From assembly GCA_002448715.1 (NCBI GenBank), contig DJZU01000045.1, positions 1 to 29,123 of the forward strand: 29,123 bases of DNA, written 5' to 3'. The notes under the pieces are model-generated. The model was given only the letters and a program-made list of their open reading frames with translations. It did no database searches and was not told where the DNA came from. Shown here piece after piece: positions 1-7,892 of the stretch. The stretch's first letter is position 1. Every line of letters starts with the position of its first letter. The translations under genes and the position numbers were made by a program. The DNA comes from Candidatus Neomicrothrix sp. UBA6944. GTDB lineage: Bacteria; Actinomycetota; Acidimicrobiia; Acidimicrobiales; Poriferisodalaceae.

Positions 1-852
1 TGGACTAGCGGCATGATCATGTCGTACTCCACCGAAGCCGTTCTTTGGGGAACCTGGATCAAACAAAATCTTGCTGACCAGCTTCCAGTAAAGGTCGCCG
101 GCCTCGTAATGGACAACGACTTCGGATTGGCGTACGAGCTTGGTTTCGAAGCCTATGCAGAAGATAACCCGGACATTGTCTCCGAGTACCTGCCGGTTCG
201 TCATGACCCAGCTGCACCGACGCTCACCAATGAGGTCACCACCATCGCCGCCTTTGCTCCCGACGTCTTCATCTCAATGACTGCCGGCAACCCGTGCTTG
301 TTGGCTATCCAAGAGGTAGAGGCCTCAGGCCTTCTTGACACGTTGTCAGCCGCATTTACCCCATCGGTGTGTAAGGGAATTGCTGCGTACATGGCACCAG
401 CGGGAATGGCAGCAGACGGCTGGTGGATTGCTGGCGGTGGCTGGATAGACAGCACCGACGCGAACTACGTCGACGCGCCATATATCAAGTTCCTCAACGA
501 CACGCTTGCTGCGGACGGGCTTGACCCAACAGTGAGTCTTTATGGCACGGGCTTCGGCGACTATGGATGGTCGTACAACGAAGTTCTACGAGTAGCAGCA
601 GAGCTGCCCGGAGGTTTAAGCCGAAGCAACTTCATCCTTGCTCTTCGAACCTTCTCAGGTCATCACCCCAAGCTCCAAGAAGGAATTGAGTTCGGCGCGT
701 GGGGAGCCAGCGACGGGTACTTCGTTGAAGGTTCAGACTTCAGCCAGTTCGACGCCACTAACCAGGCGTGGGTGCAGGTCGGAGACCTTGTCGACGCCAA
801 TGGTCTTTCCCCGAACTGCCGTTGGGACAAAGACAATGGCGGATGCCGATAA
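1..852 (+). CDS. LivK-like ABC transporter substrate-binding protein, C-terminal part (5' end outside window)
   Basis: This is the C-terminal 283 residues of a periplasmic-binding-protein type 1 (Peripla_BP_6, LivK-like) protein. The reading frame is open to the left edge, so the true start lies outside. Family members bind a small ligand, often an amino acid, amide or short acid, outside the membrane and hand it to an ABC permease. The assignment rests on near-identity over long blocks with the complete paralogue directly downstream, for example LPVKVAGLVMDNDFGLAYEL and the cysteine-containing TPSVCKGIAAYM. Both copies end in the same Cys-rich tail (PNC then WDKDNGGCR), which probably forms a disulfide. 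The region after the conserved AADGWW differs clearly between the copies, so the ligand pocket may differ. No permease or ATPase gene is visible here. The family call is firm; the ligand is unknown. Confidence 0.88.
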   Translation, partial: WTSGMIMSYSTEAVLWGTWIKQNLADQLPVKVAGLVMDNDFGLAYELGFEAYAEDNPDIVSEYLPVRHDPAAPTLTNEVTTIAAFAPDVFISMTAGNPCLLAIQEVEASGLLDTLSAAFTPSVCKGIAAYMAPAGMAADGWWIAGGGWIDSTDANYVDAPYIKFLNDTLAADGLDPTVSLYGTGFGDYGWSYNEVLRVAAELPGGLSRSNFILALRTFSGHHPKLQEGIEFGAWGASDGYFVEGSDFSQFDATNQAWVQVGDLVDANGLSPNCRWDKDNGGCR

Positions 853-872
853 CTTTTCGGCCAAAAACTAAC

Positions 873-942
873 TAGACCCCTCCGGGTCTAAACCGAAGAT
901 GGGAACCGTTGAATAAAAGTTCAGCGGTTCTCATCTTCTTTT
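873..942 (+). terminator. Double hairpin with T-tract after the first binding-protein gene
   Basis: There are two adjacent hairpins. The first is a perfect 7-bp stem (873-879 with 884-890, loop of 4). The second is a 14-bp stem (895-908 with 925-938) with one G-T pair, and its loop can extend the stem by 4 more bp. It is followed directly by TTTT at 939-942. This fits an intrinsic terminator for the upstream gene and would separate transcription of the two paralogues. Confidence 0.8.
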
Positions 943-1052
943 CGCACACTATTGCGAAAAGATTGCGATTCCCGCCGTTGCCTTATTTCCAGATGACGGC
1001 AGCCGATGTTCCGCCTAGAGTTTCGCCAGTGCACTTACAGAGTGTTCGGTAA

Positions 1053-1073
1053 GGCAACGTACCGTGCGTTGCC
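1053..1073. promoter_or_regulatory. Inverted repeat just upstream of the second binding-protein gene
   Basis: A perfect 7-bp inverted repeat (GGCAACG at 1053-1059, CGTTGCC at 1067-1073, loop of 7) sits about 30 bases before the start codon. A further copy of the CGTTGCC half-site lies near 973-979. It could be an operator or a short 5' leader hairpin. There is no T-tract after it, so it is not an intrinsic terminator. No convincing -35/-10 pair could be fixed in 943-1090. Functional meaning is a guess. Confidence 0.3.
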
Positions 1074-1105
1074 GTAACTCAAAAAGAAATTAGGGGGAAT
1101 TGCCG

Positions 1106-2758
1106 ATGGGCATTCGACGAAATCTTTTACGTCTCCTCGCCCTCCTCTTCGCTTTCGCCATGGTGGCGGCAGCGTGCGGGAGCAGTGACGACGACGACTC
1201 TTCAGGCAGTGGTAGTGAAAGCGCTACCGCTACTGCTGACGACCATGGAGATGATGACCATGGTGAAGAAGAAGAAGAAGACACCTCGATTGGTGGTGGC
1301 TTATCCCAAGATGCTGCTGAAAAAGCGATAGAAGGCGATGATGAAGAGGAAGAGGTCGATGACGACGCTCCTACCTTTGACCGCAGCACGCTTGACGGCA
1401 TCTGGGAAGAAGCTGCATACAACAGGCAGAAAATGGTCGACAAGATCACAGCCAAGATGGACGCCGGCGAATGGGGCGTCGGTGACGACGGCATTCTCCG
1501 AGGACCAGCTGGATTTGAAATCAATATGAATGATTGCCCAGCGGACTGGAGCGACACTACTGGTATCACCGACAGCGAGATTCGCATCGGTCACACCACC
1601 GCTCAGTCAGGCAACCTCGCTGCATACGGCAACATTGCTGTTGGTTGGGACAACTACCTTCAGTGGGTTAACGCCAACGGAGGCGTCGGTGGACGAGACG
1701 TAACTCTCCTGGTTAAGGATGATGGTTACGTAGCCGCTCAGACGATCGAATTCATTGATGAGTTAATCGAATCAGAGAACGTCTTTGCCCTGCTCACTCT
1801 TGGTTCACCGAACACGCTTGCCGTGTACGACCAAATCAACGCCGAATGCATCCCACATCCATTCGTGATGACCGGACACCCAGCTTGGGGCGACCCCGTA
1901 AATCACCCATGGACCACGGGACTTCAACTGTCCTACTCGACAGAAGCAATCCTTTGGGGTACCTGGATTAAAAACAACCTTGCTGACGACCTGCCTGTAA
2001 AGGTTGCCGGTCTGGTTATGGACAACGACTTCGGTTTGGCTTATGAGTTGGGCTTCGAGGCGTATGCGGAAGGAAACCCGGACGTGGTGTCGGAATATCT
2101 TCCAGTTCGTCACGACCCAGCAGCACCAACGCTGACTAACGAAGTCACCACCATTGCAGCATTCCAGCCTGACGTGTTCATCTCGATGACCGCTGGTAAC
2201 CCATGTCTGCTTGCAATCCAAGAAGTGGAGGCAGCAGGTCTGCTTGAAGACCTGAAAGCGGCCTTTACTCCATCTGTCTGCAAAGGCATCGCCGCGTATA
2301 TGGCGCCTGCTGGCATGGCAGCAGATGGCTGGTGGATTGTCGGCGGCGGTAGCAAGGACACCACCGACCCGAAGCACATGGACGAACCGTTCATCAAATT
2401 CGTGAACCAAAATCTCGAAGACGGTGGACTTGACCCAGCTATCTCGCTTTACGGAATTGGCTACACATATGGCTATCCCCACGTCGAGGCGTTGCGAGTA
2501 GCAGCCGAACTGCCTGGTGGTCTGACCAGGACCAACTTCATCATGGCGGTGAGGAATATCGACATTTATGGGCCACTGACCCTTGACGGTATTACCCTCG
2601 CTATGAACGGTGCAGCCGACGGATACTTCGTTGAAGGTTCAGACTTCAGCCTGTTTGATGCGACCGAGCAAACCTGGAACATGGTTGGCGATGTCGTCGA
2701 TGCAAATGGTGCCTCACCCAACTGTGCCTGGGACAAAGACAACGGTGGTTGCCGATAA
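1106..2758 (+). CDS. LivK-like ABC transporter substrate-binding lipoprotein with acidic linker
   Basis: This 550-residue secreted lipoprotein binds a small substrate for an ABC importer. The start is ATG 1106, because AGGGGG at 1092-1097 lies 8 bases upstream; a TTG at 1100 is too close. Residues 1-23 form a lipoprotein signal (Arg-rich start, hydrophobic core), with lipobox Val-Ala-Ala-Ala-Cys and lipidated Cys24. Residues 25-120 or so are an unusual linker very rich in Asp, Glu, Ser and His, including five consecutive GAA codons at 1265-1279. The binding-protein fold follows from about residue 150 (ITDSEIRIGHTTAQSGNLAA, GWDNYLQWVNANGGVGGRDV). The linker makes the protein much longer than the usual 370-400 residues. 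It is a tandem paralogue of the upstream gene, with its own terminator and probably its own transcript. The ligand is unknown. Confidence 0.92.
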   Translation: MGIRRNLLRLLALLFAFAMVAAACGSSDDDDSSGSGSESATATADDHGDDDHGEEEEEDTSIGGGLSQDAAEKAIEGDDEEEEVDDDAPTFDRSTLDGIWEEAAYNRQKMVDKITAKMDAGEWGVGDDGILRGPAGFEINMNDCPADWSDTTGITDSEIRIGHTTAQSGNLAAYGNIAVGWDNYLQWVNANGGVGGRDVTLLVKDDGYVAAQTIEFIDELIESENVFALLTLGSPNTLAVYDQINAECIPHPFVMTGHPAWGDPVNHPWTTGLQLSYSTEAILWGTWIKNNLADDLPVKVAGLVMDNDFGLAYELGFEAYAEGNPDVVSEYLPVRHDPAAPTLTNEVTTIAAFQPDVFISMTAGNPCLLAIQEVEAAGLLEDLKAAFTPSVCKGIAAYMAPAGMAADGWWIVGGGSKDTTDPKHMDEPFIKFVNQNLEDGGLDPAISLYGIGYTYGYPHVEALRVAAELPGGLTRTNFIMAVRNIDIYGPLTLDGITLAMNGAADGYFVEGSDFSLFDATEQTWNMVGDVVDANGASPNCAWDKDNGGCR

Positions 2759-2802
2759 AGGCTCTGACCACCATCAAATGCGTTTGAAATAATTAGACGC
2801 TT

Positions 2803-2846
2803 CTGAAAGGGCCGCCGGGGAATTCCCCGGCGGCCCTTCAGTTTTT
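2803..2846 (+). terminator. Strong GC-rich intrinsic terminator
   Basis: A perfect 12-bp GC-rich stem (2809-2820 with 2825-2836, AATT loop) is extended by an outer CTGAA/TTCAG pairing with one bulged A, and followed by TTTTT at 2842-2846. It terminates the binding-protein gene and lies just before the stop of the convergent acyl-CoA dehydrogenase gene. On the minus strand it lacks a good T-tract, so it is mainly a plus-strand terminator. Confidence 0.92.
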
Positions 2847-2849
2847 GGG

Positions 2850-4016
2850 TTAATCGTCAGCTAGCAAGGCTCGACTTATGACCAACTTTTGGATCTCACT
2901 GGTGCCTTCACCAATGATCATTAAGGGAGCGTCGCGGTAATAACGCTCAACCGGATATTCAGTGCTAAAGCCGTTCCCTCCATGAATTCTCATAGCGTCG
3001 AGCGCCAACTCACTGGCGGTTTCAGAAGCGAACAATTTGGCCATTCCAGCTGCTAAGTCGACGCGCTCACCAGCATCTGCCTTTCGTGCGGCCTCATAGG
3101 TAAGGAGGCGAGCGGCTTCCAGTTTCGTTGCCATTTCTGCCAGCTTGAAAGCGATCGCTTGATGCTGGCTGATGGGCCGACCGAAGGCTTCACGCTCCTT
3201 GGCGTATGACAAGGCAGCGTCATATGAGGCTTGCGCGACCCCGACACCGCGCGCTGCGACGTTTATCCGGCCTAGTTCTAAAGCAGACAAAGCCCAGCGA
3301 AGCCCGTTTCCTATTCCCTCATCACCGCCTAACAACTGGTCGTGGCTGAGTCGGTGGTCAACATAAGACATTTCAACCGTCTCCAGGCCGCGGTAGCCAA
3401 GTTTGTCTATTTTTCGACTGATACTTATCCCGCCGCTACCCTCGCCGCCGGGCGTCTTCTCAACAATGAAACACGTGATGCCGCCTGAGTTCTCTTGCTC
3501 CCCATCTGGTACCCGAGCTAACAACGCAACTACACCGGCCTTCTCGCCATTAGTCACCCACATCTTGGTGCCGTTGATGATCCATTCATCACCATCGCGT
3601 TCAGCGCGGCATCGCAAAGCCCCAGCGTCGGATCCACTATCTGGTTCCGATAAAGAGAAACATCCGCGCAGCGCACCGGTAGCCATCGATGGCAACCACT
3701 TCAATTTCTGTTCTTCGGAACCAAACTTGCTGATCAATTTCGCGCAAATCAAATGACTATTGATGATTCCGGCAAGAGACATCCATCCACGCGAGAGTTC
3801 CTCGATTACTCGAGCGTAAGTCATGTTGTCCAACTCGAGGCCGCCGAAATCCGAGGGAATTGTCGCTCCAAACAAACCAAAATCAGCCATCTGTAACGCC
3901 ATATCGGTTGGGTACTTATCAGGGAGTTCGAACTCAGATGCGTGAGGAATCACCTCGGCCTCAACCCAATTTTTTAACGCCGTGAGCATCTCGTCTGCAA
4001 TATCTATGTCGGTCAT
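2850..4016 (-). CDS. Acyl-CoA dehydrogenase
   Basis: This is an FAD-dependent acyl-CoA dehydrogenase that introduces the alpha-beta double bond into an acyl-CoA thioester and passes electrons to ETF. From ATG 4016 it has 388 residues, normal for the family. The N-terminal helical domain is followed by the FAD/substrate signature SLSEPDSGSD (about 121-130) and WVTNGE (about 153-158). The C-terminal domain ends with IGEGTSEIQ, where Glu370 takes the place of the catalytic base of medium- and short-chain enzymes. ATG 4016 has GGAG five bases upstream and gives the typical N-terminus MTDIDIADEM; an ATG at 4043 would add nine atypical residues and also has a weak AGGA. The gene stands alone, convergent with the binding-protein genes and divergent from the LLM pseudogene. 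The acyl substrate is not predictable. Confidence 0.93.
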   Translation of the reverse strand: MTDIDIADEMLTALKNWVEAEVIPHASEFELPDKYPTDMALQMADFGLFGATIPSDFGGLELDNMTYARVIEELSRGWMSLAGIINSHLICAKLISKFGSEEQKLKWLPSMATGALRGCFSLSEPDSGSDAGALRCRAERDGDEWIINGTKMWVTNGEKAGVVALLARVPDGEQENSGGITCFIVEKTPGGEGSGGISISRKIDKLGYRGLETVEMSYVDHRLSHDQLLGGDEGIGNGLRWALSALELGRINVAARGVGVAQASYDAALSYAKEREAFGRPISQHQAIAFKLAEMATKLEAARLLTYEAARKADAGERVDLAAGMAKLFASETASELALDAMRIHGGNGFSTEYPVERYYRDAPLMIIGEGTSEIQKLVISRALLADD

Positions 4017-4126
4017 AACGACTCCATTTCGCAATGGGGGCATCTATTTCCTACTATTCGTATTGACCTCACGCCTCATTTGGTGGACGAATCCCGTTGA
4101 AGAGGTCACGATGATCGGAGATCTCC

Positions 4127-5181
4127 GTGAAAATTTCCATGGCTCTTGGAGCCGGCGCAAGCCTTGAACCCAACAGTTTGGCCCGCCACGCGCAGAATTT
4201 AGAAAGCGCCGGTGTCGACCTCGTGTGGGGTGGAGAGATCTATGGATACGACTTGGTCTCAACCCTGGCCTTCGTGGCAGGGCAAACAAAGAAAGATGGA
4301 ATTAATGACAGGAATCCTGCCCGTCTATTCCCGAAGCCCTGCCTTAATAGCGCAAACGGCGATCACCATAGACACTCTTGTCTGAAGGCCGATTTGTGCT
4401 CGGGCTTGGTTCATCAGGCCCGCAGGTAATCGAAGGCTGGCATGGAGTGCCGTTTAAAAAGCCGCTTGGTATGACCCGAGATGTCATCGATATCTGTCGC
4501 AAAGTCTGGTCAGGCGACAAGGTTGAGCATGAAGGACGAGCTTTCAATATGCCACTTGGCGGACGGAGAGGGAACCGGTCTAGGCAAGCCTCTGAAGCTC
4601 ATGTGCAAGCCATATCGTCAAGACATACCCATTGCAGTTGCCTCCATCGGACCTAAAAACGTCGAAATGACAGCAGAACTTGCCAACCTCTGGCAACCAA
4701 TACATTTTCTCCCCGAAAAATTTCATGATGTGTGGGGAGAATGCTCTTCATGCCGGTAAGGCGAAAAGATCAGACAACTTGGGTCAACTAGAAATCGTGG
4801 CCGGAGGCACCGTAGCCCTGGGCGACGGACCGCACGTAGAGGCAGCTAGAAAAGCCGTGCGAGATAACACAGGCTTCTACGTGGGCGGAATGGGAGCCCG
4901 AGACCAAAACTTCTACAACGATCTCTTTCAAGCGTTACGGCTATGAGCAAGAGGCTCAGGAAATTCAAGATCTCTTCTTAAGCGGAAAACGGGATGAAGC
5001 ATTTTCGAAAGTCCCCGATGACTACATTGACCGAGCCAGCTTGACCGGCGATGAGGGAAGAGTCCGAGAACGGATTGAGGTCTATAAAGAAGTCGGAGTT
5101 ACATACCTCAACATCGATATTCCGGGCGATACTGAAAATCCTCTTGAAGTTATTGAAAAAGTAAAGGCGTGGGCGGAGTAG
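4127..5181 (+). pseudogene. F420-dependent LLM-class oxidoreductase broken by five net +1 frameshifts
   Basis: Conceptual repair gives a full-length luciferase-like (LLM, F420-type) oxidoreductase. The start is GTG 4127 with GGAG at 4117-4120. Recognisable blocks run in order: MKISMALGAG and GVDLVWGGEIYGYD, TGILPVYSRSPALIAQTA, GRFVLGLGSSGPQVIEGWHG, LGKPLKLMCKPYRQDIPIAV with GPKNVEMTAE, LEIVAGGTVALGD, YVGGMGARDQNFYNDL, and RYGYEQEAQEIQDLFL. These lie in changing frames (2, 0, 1, 2, 0, 1), with shifts near 4288-4295, 4380, 4571, 4732-4737 and 4939-4942. Each shift is +1, there are no stops inside the matched blocks, and removing five bases leaves 1050 nt, or 349 residues, the usual length. It would use F420 to oxidise or reduce an organic substrate. 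It is either a young pseudogene or a consensus error. The YbaK-like gene follows after 3 bases. Confidence 0.85.
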
Positions 5182-5184
5182 CCG

Positions 5185-5655
5185 GTGACGCGCCCTTCGG
5201 CCAATGAGCGCTTCAGCTCAGCGGCAACTCGTCTAGGGATTGAGCCCGATATCGTTCAATTTCCCGAGGACACCAGAACCGCAGCCCAAGCAGCAGCGGC
5301 TCTTGAATGCGAATTGGGTCAGATAATCAAGTCACTCGTCTTCGACTGTGACGGCCAGCCGTTGCTGGCTCTCACAGCCGGAGACCAACAAGTGGACACG
5401 GGATCGCTTGGCGCCTTGTGTGGCGGAACTATTGGGAAAGCTGATGCGAAGTTAGTTAGAGACGCGACCGGCTTCGCGATTGGTGGGGTGCCACCCTTTG
5501 GTCATGCGAGTCAGCTTTCCTGTTGGATTGACCGGAACATTTATCGATACGAAATCGCCTGGGGAGCAGCGGGCACTCCTGACACCGTTTTCGCTATTCA
5601 GACTGCGCACTTAGCGCGTCTCAGTGGCGGTCAGGTCGCCGAGTTTGTGAACTGA
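5185..5655 (+). CDS. YbaK/ProX-family aminoacyl-tRNA deacylase-like protein
   Basis: This is a stand-alone editing-domain protein of 156 residues, the usual size of the YbaK/ProX family. Family members hydrolyse misacylated tRNAs such as Cys-tRNA(Pro) or Ala-tRNA(Pro) in the cytoplasm. Family marks are the Lys49 segment (GQIIKSLVFDCDG), the LALTAGDQQVD strand and the conserved GGVPPFGH loop at about 100-107. The start is GTG 5185, supported by GGAG at 5175-5178 inside the end of the preceding LLM gene, only three bases after its stop, so the two were probably translated together. Which tRNA is edited cannot be read from sequence; some family members have no assigned substrate. Confidence 0.88.
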   Translation: MTRPSANERFSSAATRLGIEPDIVQFPEDTRTAAQAAAALECELGQIIKSLVFDCDGQPLLALTAGDQQVDTGSLGALCGGTIGKADAKLVRDATGFAIGGVPPFGHASQLSCWIDRNIYRYEIAWGAAGTPDTVFAIQTAHLARLSGGQVAEFVN

Positions 5656-5703
5656 GGCTGATGCTTATACACGTTGCAGCAAATCTCAACGTAATGTCTG
5701 TGC

Positions 5704-6114
5704 ATGGCAGCACACCGGACAACAATCACTCCTCGATTCGGAGAGCTAGATCCTTATAACCATGTGAACCACGCGGCCTACATTGCTTATTTTGAAGCAG
5801 CGCGGTGCGTCGCCCTGGACGACATTGACATGTCTCTTTCAGATCTCAGCGACCGAGGCTTTCAAGTAGTTGTCACCAAACTAGAAGTGCAATTCCGCCA
5901 GCCAGCTACAGCTCGAGACTCACTAATTGTCGAAACTCAAATTGAAGAGATGAGACGCGTCAGCTCCAATTGGAGACAACAGATTCTTCGAGAAAGTGAT
6001 GGTGCTGTGCTCGTTGAATCTCAGATCACGCTGGGAGTGTGTGACGCTAATGGAAAGCCGACCCGACCCCCCGCAGATTTGAACCAGTCGCTTTCCCGTC
6101 TTGTGGCGGACTGA
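5704..6114 (+). CDS. Hotdog-fold acyl-CoA thioesterase (4HBT, YbgC/FadM-like)
   Basis: This small 136-residue hotdog-fold protein has the size and motif of 4-hydroxybenzoyl-CoA-thioesterase-like enzymes, which hydrolyse acyl-CoA to free acid and CoA. The N-terminal stretch GELDPYNHVNHAAYIAYFE carries the expected Asp16 and the NHVNH motif around residues 19-23, with the helix glutamate after it. The rest (VVVTKLEVQFRQPA, then a basic strand) is typical of the fold. ATG 5704 has no clear Shine-Dalgarno sequence, so the start is moderately certain. It lies 48 bases after the deacylase gene on the same strand and converges with the SDR at 6151. The substrate is unknown, but the neighbours suggest acyl-CoA turnover. 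Confidence 0.87.
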   Translation: MAAHRTTITPRFGELDPYNHVNHAAYIAYFEAARCVALDDIDMSLSDLSDRGFQVVVTKLEVQFRQPATARDSLIVETQIEEMRRVSSNWRQQILRESDGAVLVESQITLGVCDANGKPTRPPADLNQSLSRLVAD

Positions 6115-6150
6115 TATCAACTTGTTCCTCTGAAACCATGACGCCTCGCG

Positions 6151-6936
6151 TTACACAACAGGAGTGAGCCCGCCGTCTATGTTGATCGACGCGCCAGTCA
6201 GGTACGAGGCGGCGTCACTAGCTAGGAAAAGGGCGAGATTGGCAAATTCCTGCGCGTCTCCCATCCTTCCTATTGGAATTCTCCGCCCGATTTCTTGGAT
6301 GAACTCCTCGAAGGTTCGGCCGGACGGATCGTTTTCCCAGCGGGTTACCCACTGATGGCTCACGAGGAAGCCCGTGTTCAGAGCGTTGACCAGAACTCCG
6401 TCGGACGCGAACTCCGATGCCAAAGCTTTGGTCATTGCCATTCCGGCAGCGCGCGCTACAGAGGTAGGACAACTTGCGGCGCTGGGTGCCTTAGCGGCAG
6501 AGTTCAAAGTGTTAATAATGCGACCCCAGCTTTGATGCCGCATATCAGGTATGCAGAGGCGACACAGATACGCCGCAGAAAAAAATTTGAGATTGAAGTC
6601 GTCTAACCAATCTTGCGAACTGACTTCAAGAAATGGTTTCGCGTTAGAGGTACCAGCGTTATTGACCAAAATATCGACTGGTCCAAAAAACGACGTCACC
6701 TCTGTGTGGGCGCGGACCACCTCATTCGCGTCGGCTACATCAGCAGAAATGGCCAGGTACTTTCCAGAAGGACGTGCCTCTTGCAAAGCTAGTTGGGTGT
6801 CCTCCAAAGCCTCAGTGTCTCTAGCAATAATCGCAACATCTGCGCCGGCCTCAGCAAAAGATTCAGCCATGGCTCTACCTAGACCTCTGCTCCCCCCGGT
6901 AATCAACGCTCGACGTCCACTGAGATTTATCTCCAT
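6151..6936 (-). CDS. SDR-family protein lacking the canonical Tyr-x3-Lys pair
   Basis: This Rossmann-fold short-chain dehydrogenase/reductase-like protein has 261 residues. The nucleotide-binding motif TGGSRGLG (13-20), the NNAG motif (92-95) and the C-terminal LTGASINIDGG block are intact. A serine (Ser146) lies where the catalytic Ser is expected, but the positions of the catalytic Tyr and Lys read Thr158 and Arg162 (PTSVARAAGMAMTKAL). The usual proton-transfer chemistry therefore cannot work in the normal way. The sequence around the site is otherwise well preserved, suggesting a divergent subfamily rather than decay. It probably still binds NAD(P). The start is ATG 6936 with a weak AGG upstream. 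It is co-directional with and 23 bases downstream of the TesB gene, so the two probably share a transcript. The reaction is unassigned. Confidence 0.9.
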   Translation of the reverse strand: MEINLSGRRALITGGSRGLGRAMAESFAEAGADVAIIARDTEALEDTQLALQEARPSGKYLAISADVADANEVVRAHTEVTSFFGPVDILVNNAGTSNAKPFLEVSSQDWLDDFNLKFFSAAYLCRLCIPDMRHQSWGRIINTLNSAAKAPSAASCPTSVARAAGMAMTKALASEFASDGVLVNALNTGFLVSHQWVTRWENDPSGRTFEEFIQEIGRRIPIGRMGDAQEFANLALFLASDAASYLTGASINIDGGLTPVV

Positions 6937-6959
6937 GAACTGAACCTAGTTGCGCGATG

Positions 6960-7817
6960 CTAAGAATGCTGGTGATCCCAGCGAATGAGACCTTCTTGCA
7001 CGCATGTCGCTATTAAGTTGCCGCCCCGATCAAAGAAGCGCCCGCTACCTAAACCGCGAGCTGCCCCTGTAGTTTCCACTCGTTGTTCGTAAAGAAGCCA
7101 GTTGCCAGTGTCTACGTGACGGTGAAACCACATGGAGTGATCCAAACTTGCTCCACTCAAACGGTCATCTTGCCAGCGAAAGCCGTGAGGTAACAGAACA
7201 TGATCTATCAGAGTGGCGTCGGCGAGGTACGCAAGTGCCGATTCGTGTAACTGACGGTCGTTACCCAAAGGCTCATTAACGCGCATCCACATTAACTGGG
7301 GTTCCGTTATCGGAAACCCCTCAGGCTCTTCAGGAGGATTTATGTAGAGAATCTCCATTGGCCGGTTCCTTCCATGCCATGGACCCTCTAAATCTGGGGA
7401 TTGCGACTCCCAGTATTCGTAATATGACACTAAGTCATCGTCGGGCTGCGGAACATCGAAACGGGCTTGAGGAGACCACTCAAGACCCACCTCCGGAACC
7501 TGAAAGGAAAGAATGCTTCTAAATAGCTCCTTGCCTTTTTGGTACGCGACTACCTGACGGGCACTGAAACTGTTGCCATCTCTGATCGCCTCGACTGCCA
7601 TTTCGGTCTCAACTTCTACATCTCCAGGTCGCAAGAAATAGGAATGAGATGAATGAACGAACCTACCCGAGTCGATGGTGAACTGGGCGGCCCGCAACGT
7701 GTGGGCAAGGAGTTGACCTCCGAACGTTCGTATTCCTTTTTCTGGGGCGCTTGGAGCAACAAACCTGTTGTCATCAACACGCTCAAGGTCCATGAGTTTC
7801 CGAAAAACATCTGACAC
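6960..7817 (-). CDS. tesB: Acyl-CoA thioesterase II (TesB family)
   Basis: This is a double-hotdog thioesterase that cleaves a broad range of acyl-CoAs to free fatty acid and CoA. From GTG 7817 it has 285 residues, matching the usual 285-290. The start SDVFRKLMDLERVDDNRF corresponds to the typical TesB N-terminus. A TTG at 7868 would add 17 residues with no family counterpart and leave only 24 bases to the divergent gene, so the shorter form is preferred. The N-terminal hotdog carries FGGQLLAHTLRAAQ. In the C-terminal hotdog, DATLIDHVLLPHG, SLDHSMWFH and the final QEGLIR supply the Asp, Ser/Thr and Gln expected for the active site. It lies just upstream of the atypical SDR. It probably limits acyl-CoA accumulation during catabolism. 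Confidence 0.92.
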   Translation of the reverse strand: MSDVFRKLMDLERVDDNRFVAPSAPEKGIRTFGGQLLAHTLRAAQFTIDSGRFVHSSHSYFLRPGDVEVETEMAVEAIRDGNSFSARQVVAYQKGKELFRSILSFQVPEVGLEWSPQARFDVPQPDDDLVSYYEYWESQSPDLEGPWHGRNRPMEILYINPPEEPEGFPITEPQLMWMRVNEPLGNDRQLHESALAYLADATLIDHVLLPHGFRWQDDRLSGASLDHSMWFHRHVDTGNWLLYEQRVETTGAARGLGSGRFFDRGGNLIATCVQEGLIRWDHQHS

Positions 7818-7892
7818 AAGAAGCAACTTAGCGAGCCAAAGGGTTGGTTGGCCCTCTAGGCTCGCCAAACCGCCCTTAGATAGGAATCAAGC

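Noticed and set aside
1090..1587. Minus-strand open frame of 165 codons, very rich in Ser
   Set aside because: Its Ser runs are the antisense reading of the acidic Asp/Glu linker codons; no start context or domain.
1805..2482. Open frame of 225 codons on the minus strand opposite the lipoprotein gene
   Set aside because: It lies wholly antisense to a well-supported binding protein, has no family motif or ribosome-binding site, and reflects codon use of the plus-strand gene.
4127..5181. Programmed +1 frameshifting as an explanation for the broken LLM gene
   Set aside because: Five separate sites with no common slippery sequence or stimulatory structure; error or decay is far simpler.
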